Assembly (NCBI GenBank): GCA_022800815.1
Contig: JAAWRC010000018.1
Span: forward strand, 1-64,000
DNA length: 64,000 nucleotides
Direction of reading: 5' to 3'
Origin: Lachnospiraceae bacterium
GTDB lineage: Bacteria; Bacillota; Clostridia; Lachnospirales; Lachnospiraceae
Shown here: positions 34,179-42,041 of the stretch, one piece after another
How positions within the stretch are numbered: the first letter of the stretch is position 1
Layout: every line of letters begins with the position of its first letter
The notes under the pieces: generated by a model
What the model was told of the DNA's origin: nothing
Seen by the model: only the letters and a program-made list of their open reading frames with translations
Database searches by the model: none
Translations under genes and position numbers: made by a program

Positions 34179-35261
34179 ATGCTGGTGCCTGTATTGCTGT
34201 TTGTCATAGGTCTGCTTTTTCTGATCAAGGGCGGCGACTGGTTCGTGGACGGAGCCACGGGAATCGCCCACCGGTTCCGCATCCCGGAACTTCTGATCGG
34301 CGCAACGGTGGTATCCATCGGAACGACGCTGCCGGAGGTCATGGTATCCGCCACCTCGGCCGTGGGCGGGCACGGGGAAATCGCCTATGGGAACGCCATC
34401 GGTTCCATTATCTGTAACACGGCCCTGATCGCCGGCCTGACCATCGCCATAAGGCCGTCGGACGTGAACCGGAAAGCGCTTCGAACTCCCGTATCCTTTT
34501 TCTTTGCAGCCGCAGTTTTCTACGCCCTGACCGCTTATCTTTCCGGATATTTCAGCCGTCTTTCCGGCGTGTTTCTCCTGCTGGTCTTTTTCGTCTACAT
34601 GGTATCCACCGTTATGCAGGCCAAAAAAAACGACGGCCAGGAGGAAGAAGAGGAACTGCTTTTACAGGCCGCAAGCCTTTCCGGCGGCGAGCGGGTCTCC
34701 GCATCCGCTCCCGTCCTCAAAGCCGATCCGGTTTCCGAAATCAAAACGGTTTCCGGCAAAGCAGGCGGAAAGTCCGATGCGGCAGAGGGGTCCATGGGCA
34801 AGGACCTGCTTCTCCTCGTGGTGGGAGCCGTCCTGATCGCCGTGGGGGCAAATCTTTTAGTGGACAACGGAACGCTGATCGCCCAGGCCCTCGGTGTACC
34901 GGAGTCGGTGATCGCCCTGACTTTCGTGGCGCTTGGAACCTCCCTGCCGGAGCTGGTGACCGCCATTACCTCGCTGATCAAAGGCCACGGGGCCCTCTCC
35001 CTGGGAAACGTCATCGGCGCCAACCTGTTTAACCTGGTTCTGGTAAGCGGTCTCTCCGTCACCCTGGCTCCCTTTGAGATTCCTCAAAGCGCTTCCATCG
35101 CCGGATACAACGCCTCCCTGATCCTGGATATTCCGGTCATGCTGTTCGTCATGTTGTTTCTGACCGTTCCGGCTCTGATAAGGGGACGACTGAGCCGATT
35201 TCAGGGAATCCTGCTTCTTCTGCTTTATGGAGTCTTCTGTGGGATCCAGTTCATGCTTTAA
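34179..35261 (+). CDS. Calcium/sodium antiporter (CaCA family, YrbG-like)
   Basis: A 360-aa membrane protein with two inverted halves. Each has the alpha-repeat signature: [20 protein letters not shown] with [14 protein letters not shown], and [20 protein letters not shown] with [14 protein letters not shown]. The acidic residues in the two P-E motifs bind the ion. A roughly 60-residue cytoplasmic linker separates the halves. It would exchange Ca2+ for Na+ or H+ across the cytoplasmic membrane. AAGGGAG lies 8 bases upstream. Confidence 0.92.
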   Translation: MLVPVLLFVIGLLFLIKGGDWFVDGATGIAHRFRIPELLIGATVVSIGTTLPEVMVSATSAVGGHGEIAYGNAIGSIICNTALIAGLTIAIRPSDVNRKALRTPVSFFFAAAVFYALTAYLSGYFSRLSGVFLLLVFFVYMVSTVMQAKKNDGQEEEEELLLQAASLSGGERVSASAPVLKADPVSEIKTVSGKAGGKSDAAEGSMGKDLLLLVVGAVLIAVGANLLVDNGTLIAQALGVPESVIALTFVALGTSLPELVTAITSLIKGHGALSLGNVIGANLFNLVLVSGLSVTLAPFEIPQSASIAGYNASLILDIPVMLFVMLFLTVPALIRGRLSRFQGILLLLLYGVFCGIQFML

Positions 35262-35330
35262 TCATCTTTTTTTCTGTCCGTGAATTAAACGGAGGGAGCC
35301 CATTTCCTCTATATTGGCACCTGCAAAAAA

Positions 35331-35351
35331 GCCGCCGGGAAACCCGGCGGC
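35331..35351. terminator. Bidirectional terminator between convergent genes
   Basis: GCCGCCGGG and CCCGGCGGC form a 9-bp GC stem with an AAA loop, flanked by AAAAAA on the left and CTTT on the right. It serves the antiporter (+) and the substrate-binding protein (-). Confidence 0.9.
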
Positions 35352-35375
35352 CTTTCCATATCCGGCAGCGAGATC

Positions 35376-36398
35376 TTATTTTGCCGTCTTTGCCTTTTTG
35401 GCATATTCCGTATTGACCAAGTCGGCATAGGGGACTTTTTCGGAAAGCTCCCCGGCTTCTGTCAGGATATCCTGCAAAAGGTCGAAGCTCTCCTGGCTGA
35501 ACACTAAATCCTCTTTCCAGGTATCCTGGGAGAGATAACGCTCCACGATGGTGGCAATGGTGCTCTCCTCCGTCTCCTCGAACTGGGGCTTGATGACGGC
35601 GGCGATCTCCTCGGCGGTGTGGCTGTTCACGTAATCTAAGCCTTTCTGGATGGCGTTGGTGAAGCCCTGGATCACGTCGGCGTGCTCCTCGTAATAGCTC
35701 TTTTTCGCACAGTAGGCCGTGTAGGGCACGTAGCCGGAATCCACGCCCAGGGAGGCGACCACTTTTCCGGAGCCTTCCAGTTCGATCTTGGTGGCGAAAG
35801 GCTCGAACTCTACGGTGTAGTCGGCGTCCCCCTCCATGAAGGCGGCGGCCGTCAGGCCGAAATCGATGCTCTGGTCGATGGAGAGATCCGTCTTCGGGTC
35901 GATGCCGTTCTTTTTCAAAATGTACTCAAATACCATTTCAGGCATACCGCCGGCCCGGCCGCCCAGGACGTTCTTTCCTTTTAAATCTTCCCATTTAAAA
36001 TCTTCATCTGCTTCCCTTCCGACTAAAAAGTTTCCGGCCCGCTGGGTGAGCTGGGCAAAGTTAACGGCGTAATCGGAATTTCCTTCGGCATAGACGTAGA
36101 TACTGGCCTCGGAGCCCATGAAGCCGATGTCGGCTCCGTCTGAGATCAAGGCGGTCATGACTTTGTCGGCGCCGGCGCTGTTGATCAGTGTCAGGTCAAT
36201 TCCCTCTTCCTCAAAATACCCCTTTTCGATAGCCACGTACTGGGGTGCGTAAAAGATCGAGTGGGCCACTTCGCTTAAAGTGACGGGCATCAGGGTTTTT
36301 TCTTCGGAAGCTTTTTTTCCGCAGCCCACAAATGTGCCAAGCAACAGGACTGACAGAGCCAGACAGAGAATGCGTTTTGTGAAATTGTTCAGGTTCAA
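35376..36398 (-). CDS. NMT1/THI5-like ABC substrate-binding lipoprotein
   Basis: A protein of about 340 aa. A signal peptide with lipobox (LLLGTFVGCGKK) ends at a cysteine, so it is lipid-anchored outside the membrane. The mature part has VTLSEVAHSIFYAPQYVAIE, KGYFEEEGIDLTL and GADKVMTALISDGADIGFMG, the NMT1/SsuA pattern for binding thiamine precursors, sulfonates or similar small molecules. The likely start is a TTG at 36398 with GGAG 9 bases upstream. No permease or ATPase gene adjoins it, so its transporter must lie elsewhere or be lost. Confidence 0.85.
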   Translation of the reverse strand: MNLNNFTKRILCLALSVLLLGTFVGCGKKASEEKTLMPVTLSEVAHSIFYAPQYVAIEKGYFEEEGIDLTLINSAGADKVMTALISDGADIGFMGSEASIYVYAEGNSDYAVNFAQLTQRAGNFLVGREADEDFKWEDLKGKNVLGGRAGGMPEMVFEYILKKNGIDPKTDLSIDQSIDFGLTAAAFMEGDADYTVEFEPFATKIELEGSGKVVASLGVDSGYVPYTAYCAKKSYYEEHADVIQGFTNAIQKGLDYVNSHTAEEIAAVIKPQFEETEESTIATIVERYLSQDTWKEDLVFSQESFDLLQDILTEAGELSEKVPYADLVNTEYAKKAKTAK

Positions 36399-36522
36399 GG
36401 GATGATTCTCCTTCAAATTTGCTTACTGATATAATATGGGAAGACGAGTGGAATGTGTGATTTCCCTTCCATTTTCTTTAACGCACATTTAAATAGGGTT
36501 TGTCAAATAAAAACTGTAAAGG

Positions 36523-36538
36523 GATATTGACAATATCA
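36523..36538. promoter_or_regulatory. Palindrome GATATTGACAATATCA, copy 2
   Basis: Same 16 bases as at 11355-11370. It lies about 125 bases upstream of the substrate-binding protein start and overlaps the stop codon of the recombinase remnant. Role unknown. Confidence 0.35.
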
Positions 36539-36787
36539 CTCCCTCTTCTTCCCCTGCTTACAGACCGCTGGTGTAGGCACGCCCTCTTCATTCAAAATCT
36601 TCACAACCTCGTTCCGCCGCATCCTGGTCTCCACTGCGCTCTTCACCTTATGGGACAGATCCCGGCTGTAAAGACTGTACGCCAGATTCTTGAACGCCAC
36701 GTCAATGTCGCCCGTCTCCCCGTCCAATAATACCTCCGGGTATTCCCGCAGGAACGCCTTGCTCACCGGATACATGAAAACACCCAC
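36536..36787 (-). pseudogene. Serine recombinase remnant
   Basis: The 83-residue frame contains GDIDVAFKNLAYSLYSRDLS, then HKVKSAVETRMRR and directly NEVVKILNEEGVPTPAVCKQ. The first two pieces match the region after the resolvase domain of large serine recombinases (Tn4451 TnpX type). The last matches the Recombinase-domain motif that normally lies about 80 residues later. The catalytic N-terminus and the stretch between are gone, so it is inactive. Confidence 0.55.
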
Positions 36788-36858
36788 GCAAAAAACACCA
36801 GTCCTTCCAGACTGATGCCTTCCCTGAATCTAACAACAAACCCTCCCCAAAATCGAAG

Positions 36859-37101
36859 CTATCCCTCCAGCTTCATGTACAAAAGAGGATACGGGTTCCC
36901 CTGCTCATCACAATCCGTCCGTTTAAACACCCGAAACCCCATACGCTCATAAAACCCTTTTGCCTGCGGAACATACCCCTTAATCTTCTCTATCTCATTG
37001 TCCGATAAAAACAAATGCGTCGCCCGCACAGAACCTTCCCAAATATCCAGCAACTGTTGTACAAGCAGAGGCGTTCTTTCTTTCATCTCAACTATCCTCA
37101 T
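36859..37101 (-). pseudogene. GNAT acetyltransferase with internal deletion
   Basis: The N-terminus (VQQLLDIWEGSVRATHLFLS, DNEIEKIKGYVPQA) and C-terminus (KGFYERMGFRVFKRTDCDEQ, PYPLLYMKL) are typical of GNAT N-acetyltransferases, but only about 80 residues remain where 140-150 are expected. The acetyl-CoA-binding R/Q-x-x-G-x-G/A loop is missing. The frame is kept across the deletion. AAGGAAA precedes the ATG. Confidence 0.6.
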
Positions 37102-37145
37102 TTTCCTTACTCTCCATTCAGCCTTATCCTCCACAAACAGAAAGC

Positions 37146-37461
37146 CTACCTGCCCCTGTGCTTCTCCTCCCGCTTCTGCTGTTTCAGCTCAAACATCCGC
37201 TGCTTCTCGGCCTCCTTCTGCTCCCTGCCGGCCTGCCTGCGCTCCCTCCTCCTCTCTTCCCTCTGCAACTGCAGCTCCTGCTGGGACTTCGTGCCTATCC
37301 CCGTTTGCATGGTCTGTCTCCCGGCCTCCCTCTGCCTCCGCTTCGGGTTCACTCTCCCGTCCTTCACAGCCACCGGGGCAGCCGGACTAAACTTCAAGCT
37401 GTAATACAACCCAGAACGGTCCCTCAAAAAATACCGTCAAACCTGCCTTTCCTCTGTCCAT
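37146..37461 (-). pseudogene. YjdF-family (DUF2992) gene with deletion and frameshift
   Basis: From the ATG at 37461 (AAGGAGG upstream) the frame reads MDRGKAGLTVFFEGPFWV, the DUF2992 start, then shifts. The other frame resumes with LYYSLKFSPAAP, NPKRRQREAG, TGIGTKSQQELQLQRE and the basic end ELKQQKREEKHRGR, all DUF2992. About 45-50 residues between are lost. YjdF proteins are often under an azaaromatic-sensing riboswitch; I could not confirm one in the 100 bases upstream. Confidence 0.7.
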
Positions 37462-37638
37462 AGCGAAACCCTCCTTAAATGTGTTATGAACAAAGAACGG
37501 ACAACCCAGGGTGCACGTTGCGTTTTTATCTTTGCTGTTTATATTTCCAGCAGGATAAACTCCCGCTAAAAACCAAAATCTCTCACTCCAACCACATCCT
37601 TACACAGTAAAATCTGCCGGTAATTATTTCCCCCACAA

Positions 37639-37938
37639 TCACAGCAGATAATTATTTTCCCTGTTCGCAACCTGCAGGCCAACCAGCTTATATTTTGCAT
37701 AACCTCCAACAACCAGAGGCTCCCTTTTGCAAAGTTCCTCCGCCTCTTCACGGCTTTCTGTTTTCAGGATATACATGCCTGCCATCCCCGGATAACCTTT
37801 GAACACGCCGCATATCTCCAACTTTCTCTCATCGTCCAGCCGTCTTATATTCTCCACATGTTCCTCAACCACCTTTTTGGTTATCTTATTATAGGTCTTG
37901 GTCTTTTCAATCATCATCATATACATCAGCTTATCCAT
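37639..37938 (-). CDS. YciI-like small protein
   Basis: A 99-aa protein with the ferredoxin-like YciI pattern: an N-terminal helix region, then GVFKGYPGMAGMYILKTESR and EAEELCKREPLVVGGYAKY. Function of the family is not established; some relatives are enzymes acting on chlorinated or oxidised substrates. GAAGGAG lies 8 bases before the ATG. It is intact, although its left neighbours are decayed. Confidence 0.6.
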   Translation of the reverse strand: MDKLMYMMMIEKTKTYNKITKKVVEEHVENIRRLDDERKLEICGVFKGYPGMAGMYILKTESREEAEELCKREPLVVGGYAKYKLVGLQVANRENNYLL

Positions 37939-37992
37939 ACCGCAATCTCCTTCACTGCTTTCAGTCTCTTTTCCACCATACCTTGTTTTTTA

Positions 37993-38007
37993 GAGGGCAC
38001 TGAAAAA
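37993..38007 (+). repeat. Solo copy of the IS1182-type terminal motif
   Basis: GAGGGCACTGAAAAA is identical to the motif near the IS1182-type transposase at the left window edge. No transposase follows in the inward direction. It may be a leftover IS end. The 37939-38224 gap otherwise holds only AT-rich sequence with repeated CCCAAAAACACCC. Confidence 0.35.
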
Positions 38008-38224
38008 CTCCCACTTTTTTGGCGAGAGTTTTCTTCATTTTATCATAATATTCGTTATGTTTCCACTCACAAACTTTTACAAAAGTTTGTCCCAAAAACA
38101 CCCATTTTACCCGATTTCACCCCAAAAACACCCAAAAAGCTGTTTTAAAAAATTGGTGTCAAAAACCTGCGAAACCCCAGTATTTCTGCGCTCTCTCGGG
38201 CTTTCTCACACCCAAAATTTTTAC

Positions 38225-39250
38225 TCACACCACAAGCATTGCATCCCCAAAGCTGAAAAACCGATACCGCTCACGCACCGCCTCCTCGTAGGCGGCCAGT
38301 ACATGCTCACGCCCTGCAAAAGCCGACACCAGCATAAGGAGGGTGGACTGGGGCAGGTGGAAGTTGGTAATCAGCCCGTCCATACACTTAAAGCGGTAAC
38401 CGGGATAGATGAAGATTTCCGTCCAGCCGCTCGCGGCCTTCACAAAGCCCCTCTCGTCGGCGGCGGACTCCAAAGTCCGGCAGCTTGTCGTTCCCACGCA
38501 GATCACCCGCCGCCCCTCTCCTTTCGCCCGGCTGATCGCTTCCGCCGCATCCTCCTCGATACAGAAAAATTCCGAATGCATGTGATGATTTTCCACCAGG
38601 TCCTCTTTCACCGGGCGGAAGGTGCCAAGCCCCACGTGAAGGGTCACGTTCACGATCTCCACGCCCCTTTCCCGAAGCTCCTCCAAAAGTTCCTCCGTGA
38701 AATGAAGGCCGGCCGTGGGAGCCGCCGCCGATCCGTCATGTTTGGCATAGACGGTCTGATACCGGTTCTTGTCCTGCAGAGGATGGGTAATATAGGGCGG
38801 CAGCGGCATCTGTCCCAACCTGTCCAGGATCTCCTCGAAAATTCCCGCATGGGAAAAACGAATCAGGCGGTTCCCCTCTTCCACCACGTCCGTGACCGTC
38901 CCCCTCAGAAGTCCCTCTCCAAAGGAAATCACAGTGCCCGGCCTGGCCTTTTTTCCCGGCTTCACCAGCGTCTCCCACAGGTCCTTCTCTCGTCTCTTTA
39001 AGAGCAGCACCTCAATTGCGGCACCCGTCTCCTCCTTCACCCCGAAAAGTCTGGCGGGAATCACCTTCGTATTGTTGATTACCAGACAGTCTCCCCTCCT
39101 CAGTTCTCCGATAATGTCCCGAAATACGCCGTGACGGATTTTTCCCGTCCTCTTGTCCAGCATCAGCAACCTGGATGAGCTTCGATCCTCCAGCGGATCC
39201 TGGGCGATCAGTTCCTCCGGCAATTCATAATTAAAATCTTTTACGTTCAT
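38225..39250 (-). CDS. queA: tRNA preQ1(34) S-adenosylmethionine ribosyltransferase-isomerase
   Basis: A 341-aa QueA of normal length. It has the family start [24 protein letters not shown], the [18 protein letters not shown] strand, the [17 protein letters not shown] motif and the final [20 protein letters not shown]. It adds the epoxycyclopentane ring, from SAM, to preQ1 in tRNA wobble position 34 on the way to queuosine. GGAG lies 6 bases upstream. No tgt or other queuosine gene is adjacent. Confidence 0.95.
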   Translation of the reverse strand: MNVKDFNYELPEELIAQDPLEDRSSSRLLMLDKRTGKIRHGVFRDIIGELRRGDCLVINNTKVIPARLFGVKEETGAAIEVLLLKRREKDLWETLVKPGKKARPGTVISFGEGLLRGTVTDVVEEGNRLIRFSHAGIFEEILDRLGQMPLPPYITHPLQDKNRYQTVYAKHDGSAAAPTAGLHFTEELLEELRERGVEIVNVTLHVGLGTFRPVKEDLVENHHMHSEFFCIEEDAAEAISRAKGEGRRVICVGTTSCRTLESAADERGFVKAASGWTEIFIYPGYRFKCMDGLITNFHLPQSTLLMLVSAFAGREHVLAAYEEAVRERYRFFSFGDAMLVV

Positions 39251-39292
39251 CCCGCTCTCCTACATATATTTCCGGTCCCACTCTGACAAAGA

Positions 39293-39311
39293 GGGGCGTG
39301 AAACACGCCCC
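39293..39311 (-). terminator. Terminator after the SH3 protein gene
   Basis: GGGGCGTG (39293-39300) and CACGCCCC (39304-39311) with an AAA loop; a TCTTTG follows on the minus strand. Confidence 0.75.
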
Positions 39312-39343
39312 CTTTCCTGTCCCTTATCAGTTTTCGATTCCAC

Positions 39344-40651
39344 TTAGTCGTCTTCTTCCGCAGAAGGGTCTGCCGTCGTCAGGAAGCCCGCACCGATGTA
39401 ACAGGTCTCTCCCTCGTAAATCACACGGCTCCACTGGTCGTTATAGCCTGTCCGTCTCAGGGACTCGCCCTCCAAAAGGGTTCCGACCACCTCGGCCCCA
39501 TCCTCCGGAGACTTGCGGATCCGCACGCTCTCCTTTGCATAGACCCTCTCGTCCACTTCCGTGAAGCCGTCTCCCGCACCGGGCTCCGTCATGGTCAGGA
39601 AACCTGCGGCTATGTAACAGGTCTCTCCGCCATATTCCACGCGACTCCAATTGTCATTGTAGCCGGTCCGATGGATGGACTCACCGGCCTGGATCGTCCC
39701 CGCCACCTCCGCATCGGCCTGGGGAGCCTTCCGGATGTTTACGCCCTCCTTGGCATAAACAGTCTCGTCCACATCCGTGAAGGAACCGCTGTCCGCAGCA
39801 GGCGTCTCCGCCGGTGTTTCCGCAGGAGTCTCTTCCGGCGCCTCTGTCTCGGCAGGTGTTTCCCCTTCCTCGGATGACGCCTCGCTCTCTGCAGGCGCAT
39901 TTCCATACAGTTTGCTCACCAGAGCATTTAAGGCCTCGTCAGCCGCCATGGCCTCCGTCAATCTGGCGTCCACGTCGCTCATAAGCGCCTTGACGTCCTC
40001 CCTGGCATTGATCGCCTCCATATGGGAAACGACCGCACTGTCCATACCGCTTTCCTGATTGAAAATATACAGACCGCCCTCCGCATTGGTACAGACATAC
40101 AGACGGATCAGGCAGGGCGCCGGCGTCTCCACGTTGAGGAATTTCATATCATAAGCCACGTAAACCACATAGGTACCTTCCGACAGACCGTTCAGGGTAT
40201 AACAGGAAATGTTCTGATAGCCTTCCACGAACTCGCGCTCTGCCTGAAGCTGCTCCGCAGAGATAGACTCTGTTGAATCCACAAGTCCGGAGAGAGCCTC
40301 CACGTCACAATTCTGAACCGCCGTGAAATAAGCATTCACCAGCGTACCGATCGCCTGATTGGCGTCCTTCTCCAAAGTCCCGCCGGGAAGCTCCGGTGCC
40401 GGCGTCTCTGCGGCTTCCGATGCCGTGGGGGCGATGCTCTCCGTTTCCCCCGCATCCTCCTTCTTTCCGCCAAAAATGACAATCCCAACCACGACCACGA
40501 CGATCGCAGCCACCGCAAAAATCAGATACTTCCAATACATCCCGAGAAACTCGGAGAAGGAACGGTCGTCGTTCTTCCTCCGGCGGGAGCCTCCTTCCTC
40601 CGGCTTCTTATCGTCATCCGGCTTCTCCTGCCTGGATTTCAATTCATCCAT
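39344..40651 (-). CDS. Membrane-anchored protein with two bacterial SH3 domains
   Basis: A 435-aa protein. Residues 1-40 are charged and cytoplasmic, 41-62 form one helix (LIFAVAAIVVVVVGIVIFGG). The extracellular part has a domain of about 150 residues with no known family (95-250), a Glu/Thr/Pro linker, and two SH3b repeats (about 300-360 and 370-430). These share YAKE-V-IRK and the GYND-WSRV-Y-GETCYI-AGFLT pattern. SH3b domains often bind peptidoglycan, so a wall-associated role is plausible. AGGAGG lies 7 bases before the ATG. Confidence 0.8.
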   Translation of the reverse strand: MDELKSRQEKPDDDKKPEEGGSRRRKNDDRSFSEFLGMYWKYLIFAVAAIVVVVVGIVIFGGKKEDAGETESIAPTASEAAETPAPELPGGTLEKDANQAIGTLVNAYFTAVQNCDVEALSGLVDSTESISAEQLQAEREFVEGYQNISCYTLNGLSEGTYVVYVAYDMKFLNVETPAPCLIRLYVCTNAEGGLYIFNQESGMDSAVVSHMEAINAREDVKALMSDVDARLTEAMAADEALNALVSKLYGNAPAESEASSEEGETPAETEAPEETPAETPAETPAADSGSFTDVDETVYAKEGVNIRKAPQADAEVAGTIQAGESIHRTGYNDNWSRVEYGGETCYIAAGFLTMTEPGAGDGFTEVDERVYAKESVRIRKSPEDGAEVVGTLLEGESLRRTGYNDQWSRVIYEGETCYIGAGFLTTADPSAEEDD

Positions 40652-40784
40652 TCAAAAACCTCCTTTTTTTCTAACAGACGGCATAGCACCGCCATAAGCA
40701 CAAATATATGATAACAAAAACGTAAAAAAAAATCAACAAAAAAGAAACATACTCATAATTTTTTAAGTTTTTTTCATTTTTCGC

Positions 40785-40813
40785 TTGCTCTTCTTTCGCA
40801 AATGAGTTATACT
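40785..40813 (+). promoter_or_regulatory. tRNA-Arg promoter
   Basis: TTGCTC (40785-40790), 17-base spacer, TATACT (40808-40813), 21 bases before the mature tRNA. Confidence 0.7.
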
Positions 40814-40834
40814 ATTTTTGTTGGACTTGTACAT

Positions 40835-40906
40835 GCACCTGTAGCTCAGTGGATAGAGCAGTGGCCTCCGGAGCCACGTGCGGTGGTTCGATTCCACTCA
40901 GGTGCA
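40835..40906 (+). tRNA. tRNA-Arg, anticodon CCG
   Basis: The acceptor arms GCACCTG and CAGGTGC pair fully and the discriminator is A. The D-arm is GCTC-AGTGGATA-GAGC. The anticodon arm is GTGGC-CTCCGGA-GCCAC, with the CCG anticodon at 40868-40870. The T-arm contains the GTTCGATTC loop. CCA is not encoded. It reads CGG codons. Confidence 0.95.
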
Positions 40907-41089
40907 GTCCTTCTTTTTCATTCTGATTCATTCAGCCGATCGGCGCTTTTCCCATGAAACTTTTTAGTAGCATTTTTTATTTATCCATATTTTTATCAAC
41001 GGCAGTTCTTGATTCTCGTTTCATTTTTATTCCCATGGTTTCAGTCAGCTTTTATTTTCATCAATTTCATCCAGTCTGGAGGTATGTCT

Positions 41090-42013
41090 ATGAACTATTC
41101 TGAATTTCTGTCCAAAATCCGCCGCCGTATGGAAACCCGCTATCCGGAAGCCGCCGTATCCATCCGTCCGGTCTTAAAAAACAACGATACCCGCCTCGAC
41201 GGCCTGCTGATTCTGCAGCCCGGCGAAAACATCGCACCGACCATCTATCTCAATTCCTATTACGCCAGATACCAGGAGGGTGCTTCCCCGGAGGTCCTCA
41301 TTGACGAGATCGGTGCCCTCTACGAAAAACACCGTTCTCCCTCCCTGTTCGATCTCTCCCTACTGAGGGATTTTGACCGCATCCGGGACCGCATCTCCTT
41401 CCGGCTCATCAGCCGCTCCTCCAATCCGGAACTCCTCTCGGACATTCCGTTTCTTCCATTTCTCGACCTGGCCATCGTGTTCTTCTTCACCCTGGAGGAC
41501 GAGGTCATCGGCAGCTCCACCGTCCTGATCCACAACAGCCATGTGAATCTCTGGGGAATCACAAAGGAGACCCTTTTTTCCCTGGCCCGAACCAACACCC
41601 GCTCCCTGTCTGGCTGTGAAATCATTCCCATGGAGAATCTGCTTTTCACGGAGAATGAAAAGGAAGCGTTTTCGTCATCCGATACCGCAAAAATCTTTAT
41701 CCTGAGCAACCGGCCCCGGATTTTCGGAGCCGCCTGCCTGCTCTATGAAGACGTTCTGTCCTCCTTTGCGGACACGCTTCGGGATGACTTTTACGTGCTG
41801 CCCAGCTCCATCCACGAGGTTCTTCTCCTTCCGGTAAAGACAAGCCCTTCGCCCCGGTCCCTTCTGGACATGGTGCGGGAAATCAATCAGAATGACGTCG
41901 CCCCCGAAGACGTGCTTTCCAACCACATTTATCTCTATCGGTCCGCAGAACGCCGCCTGGGCATCGTCCTTCTCACCGGATATTATGAAACAAAACACTG
42001 TCCGGCAGGTTAA
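41090..42013 (+). CDS. DUF5688-family protein
   Basis: A 307-aa soluble protein. The order YSEFLSKIRRRMETRY, then LLILQPGENIAPTIYLNSYY, then FLDLAIVFFFTLEDEVIGSS and a final RRLGIVLLTGYYETKH matches DUF5688, a family frequent in Lachnospiraceae, often in many copies and of unknown function. I start at 41090, where GGAGG lies 7 bases upstream; an ATG two codons earlier is too close to it. It follows the tRNA gene by 180 bp and converges on pnp. Confidence 0.75.
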   Translation: MNYSEFLSKIRRRMETRYPEAAVSIRPVLKNNDTRLDGLLILQPGENIAPTIYLNSYYARYQEGASPEVLIDEIGALYEKHRSPSLFDLSLLRDFDRIRDRISFRLISRSSNPELLSDIPFLPFLDLAIVFFFTLEDEVIGSSTVLIHNSHVNLWGITKETLFSLARTNTRSLSGCEIIPMENLLFTENEKEAFSSSDTAKIFILSNRPRIFGAACLLYEDVLSSFADTLRDDFYVLPSSIHEVLLLPVKTSPSPRSLLDMVREINQNDVAPEDVLSNHIYLYRSAERRLGIVLLTGYYETKHCPAG

Positions 42014-42032
42014 AGATCCCCGTCGGACAGTG
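41996..42032. terminator. Convergent terminator overlapping the DUF5688 stop
   Basis: CACTGTCCG (41996-42004) pairs with CGGACAGTG (42024-42032); the TAA stop lies in the loop. It also follows pnp on the minus strand. Confidence 0.65.
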
Positions 42033-42041
42033 CAATCCCTC

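Noticed and set aside
36399..36535. TPP riboswitch before the NMT1-like gene
   Set aside because: The conserved CUGAGA-type core could not be found on the minus strand.
40835..41089. Integration site at tRNA-Arg
   Set aside because: No integrase, no repeat of the tRNA 3' end and no shift in composition next to it.
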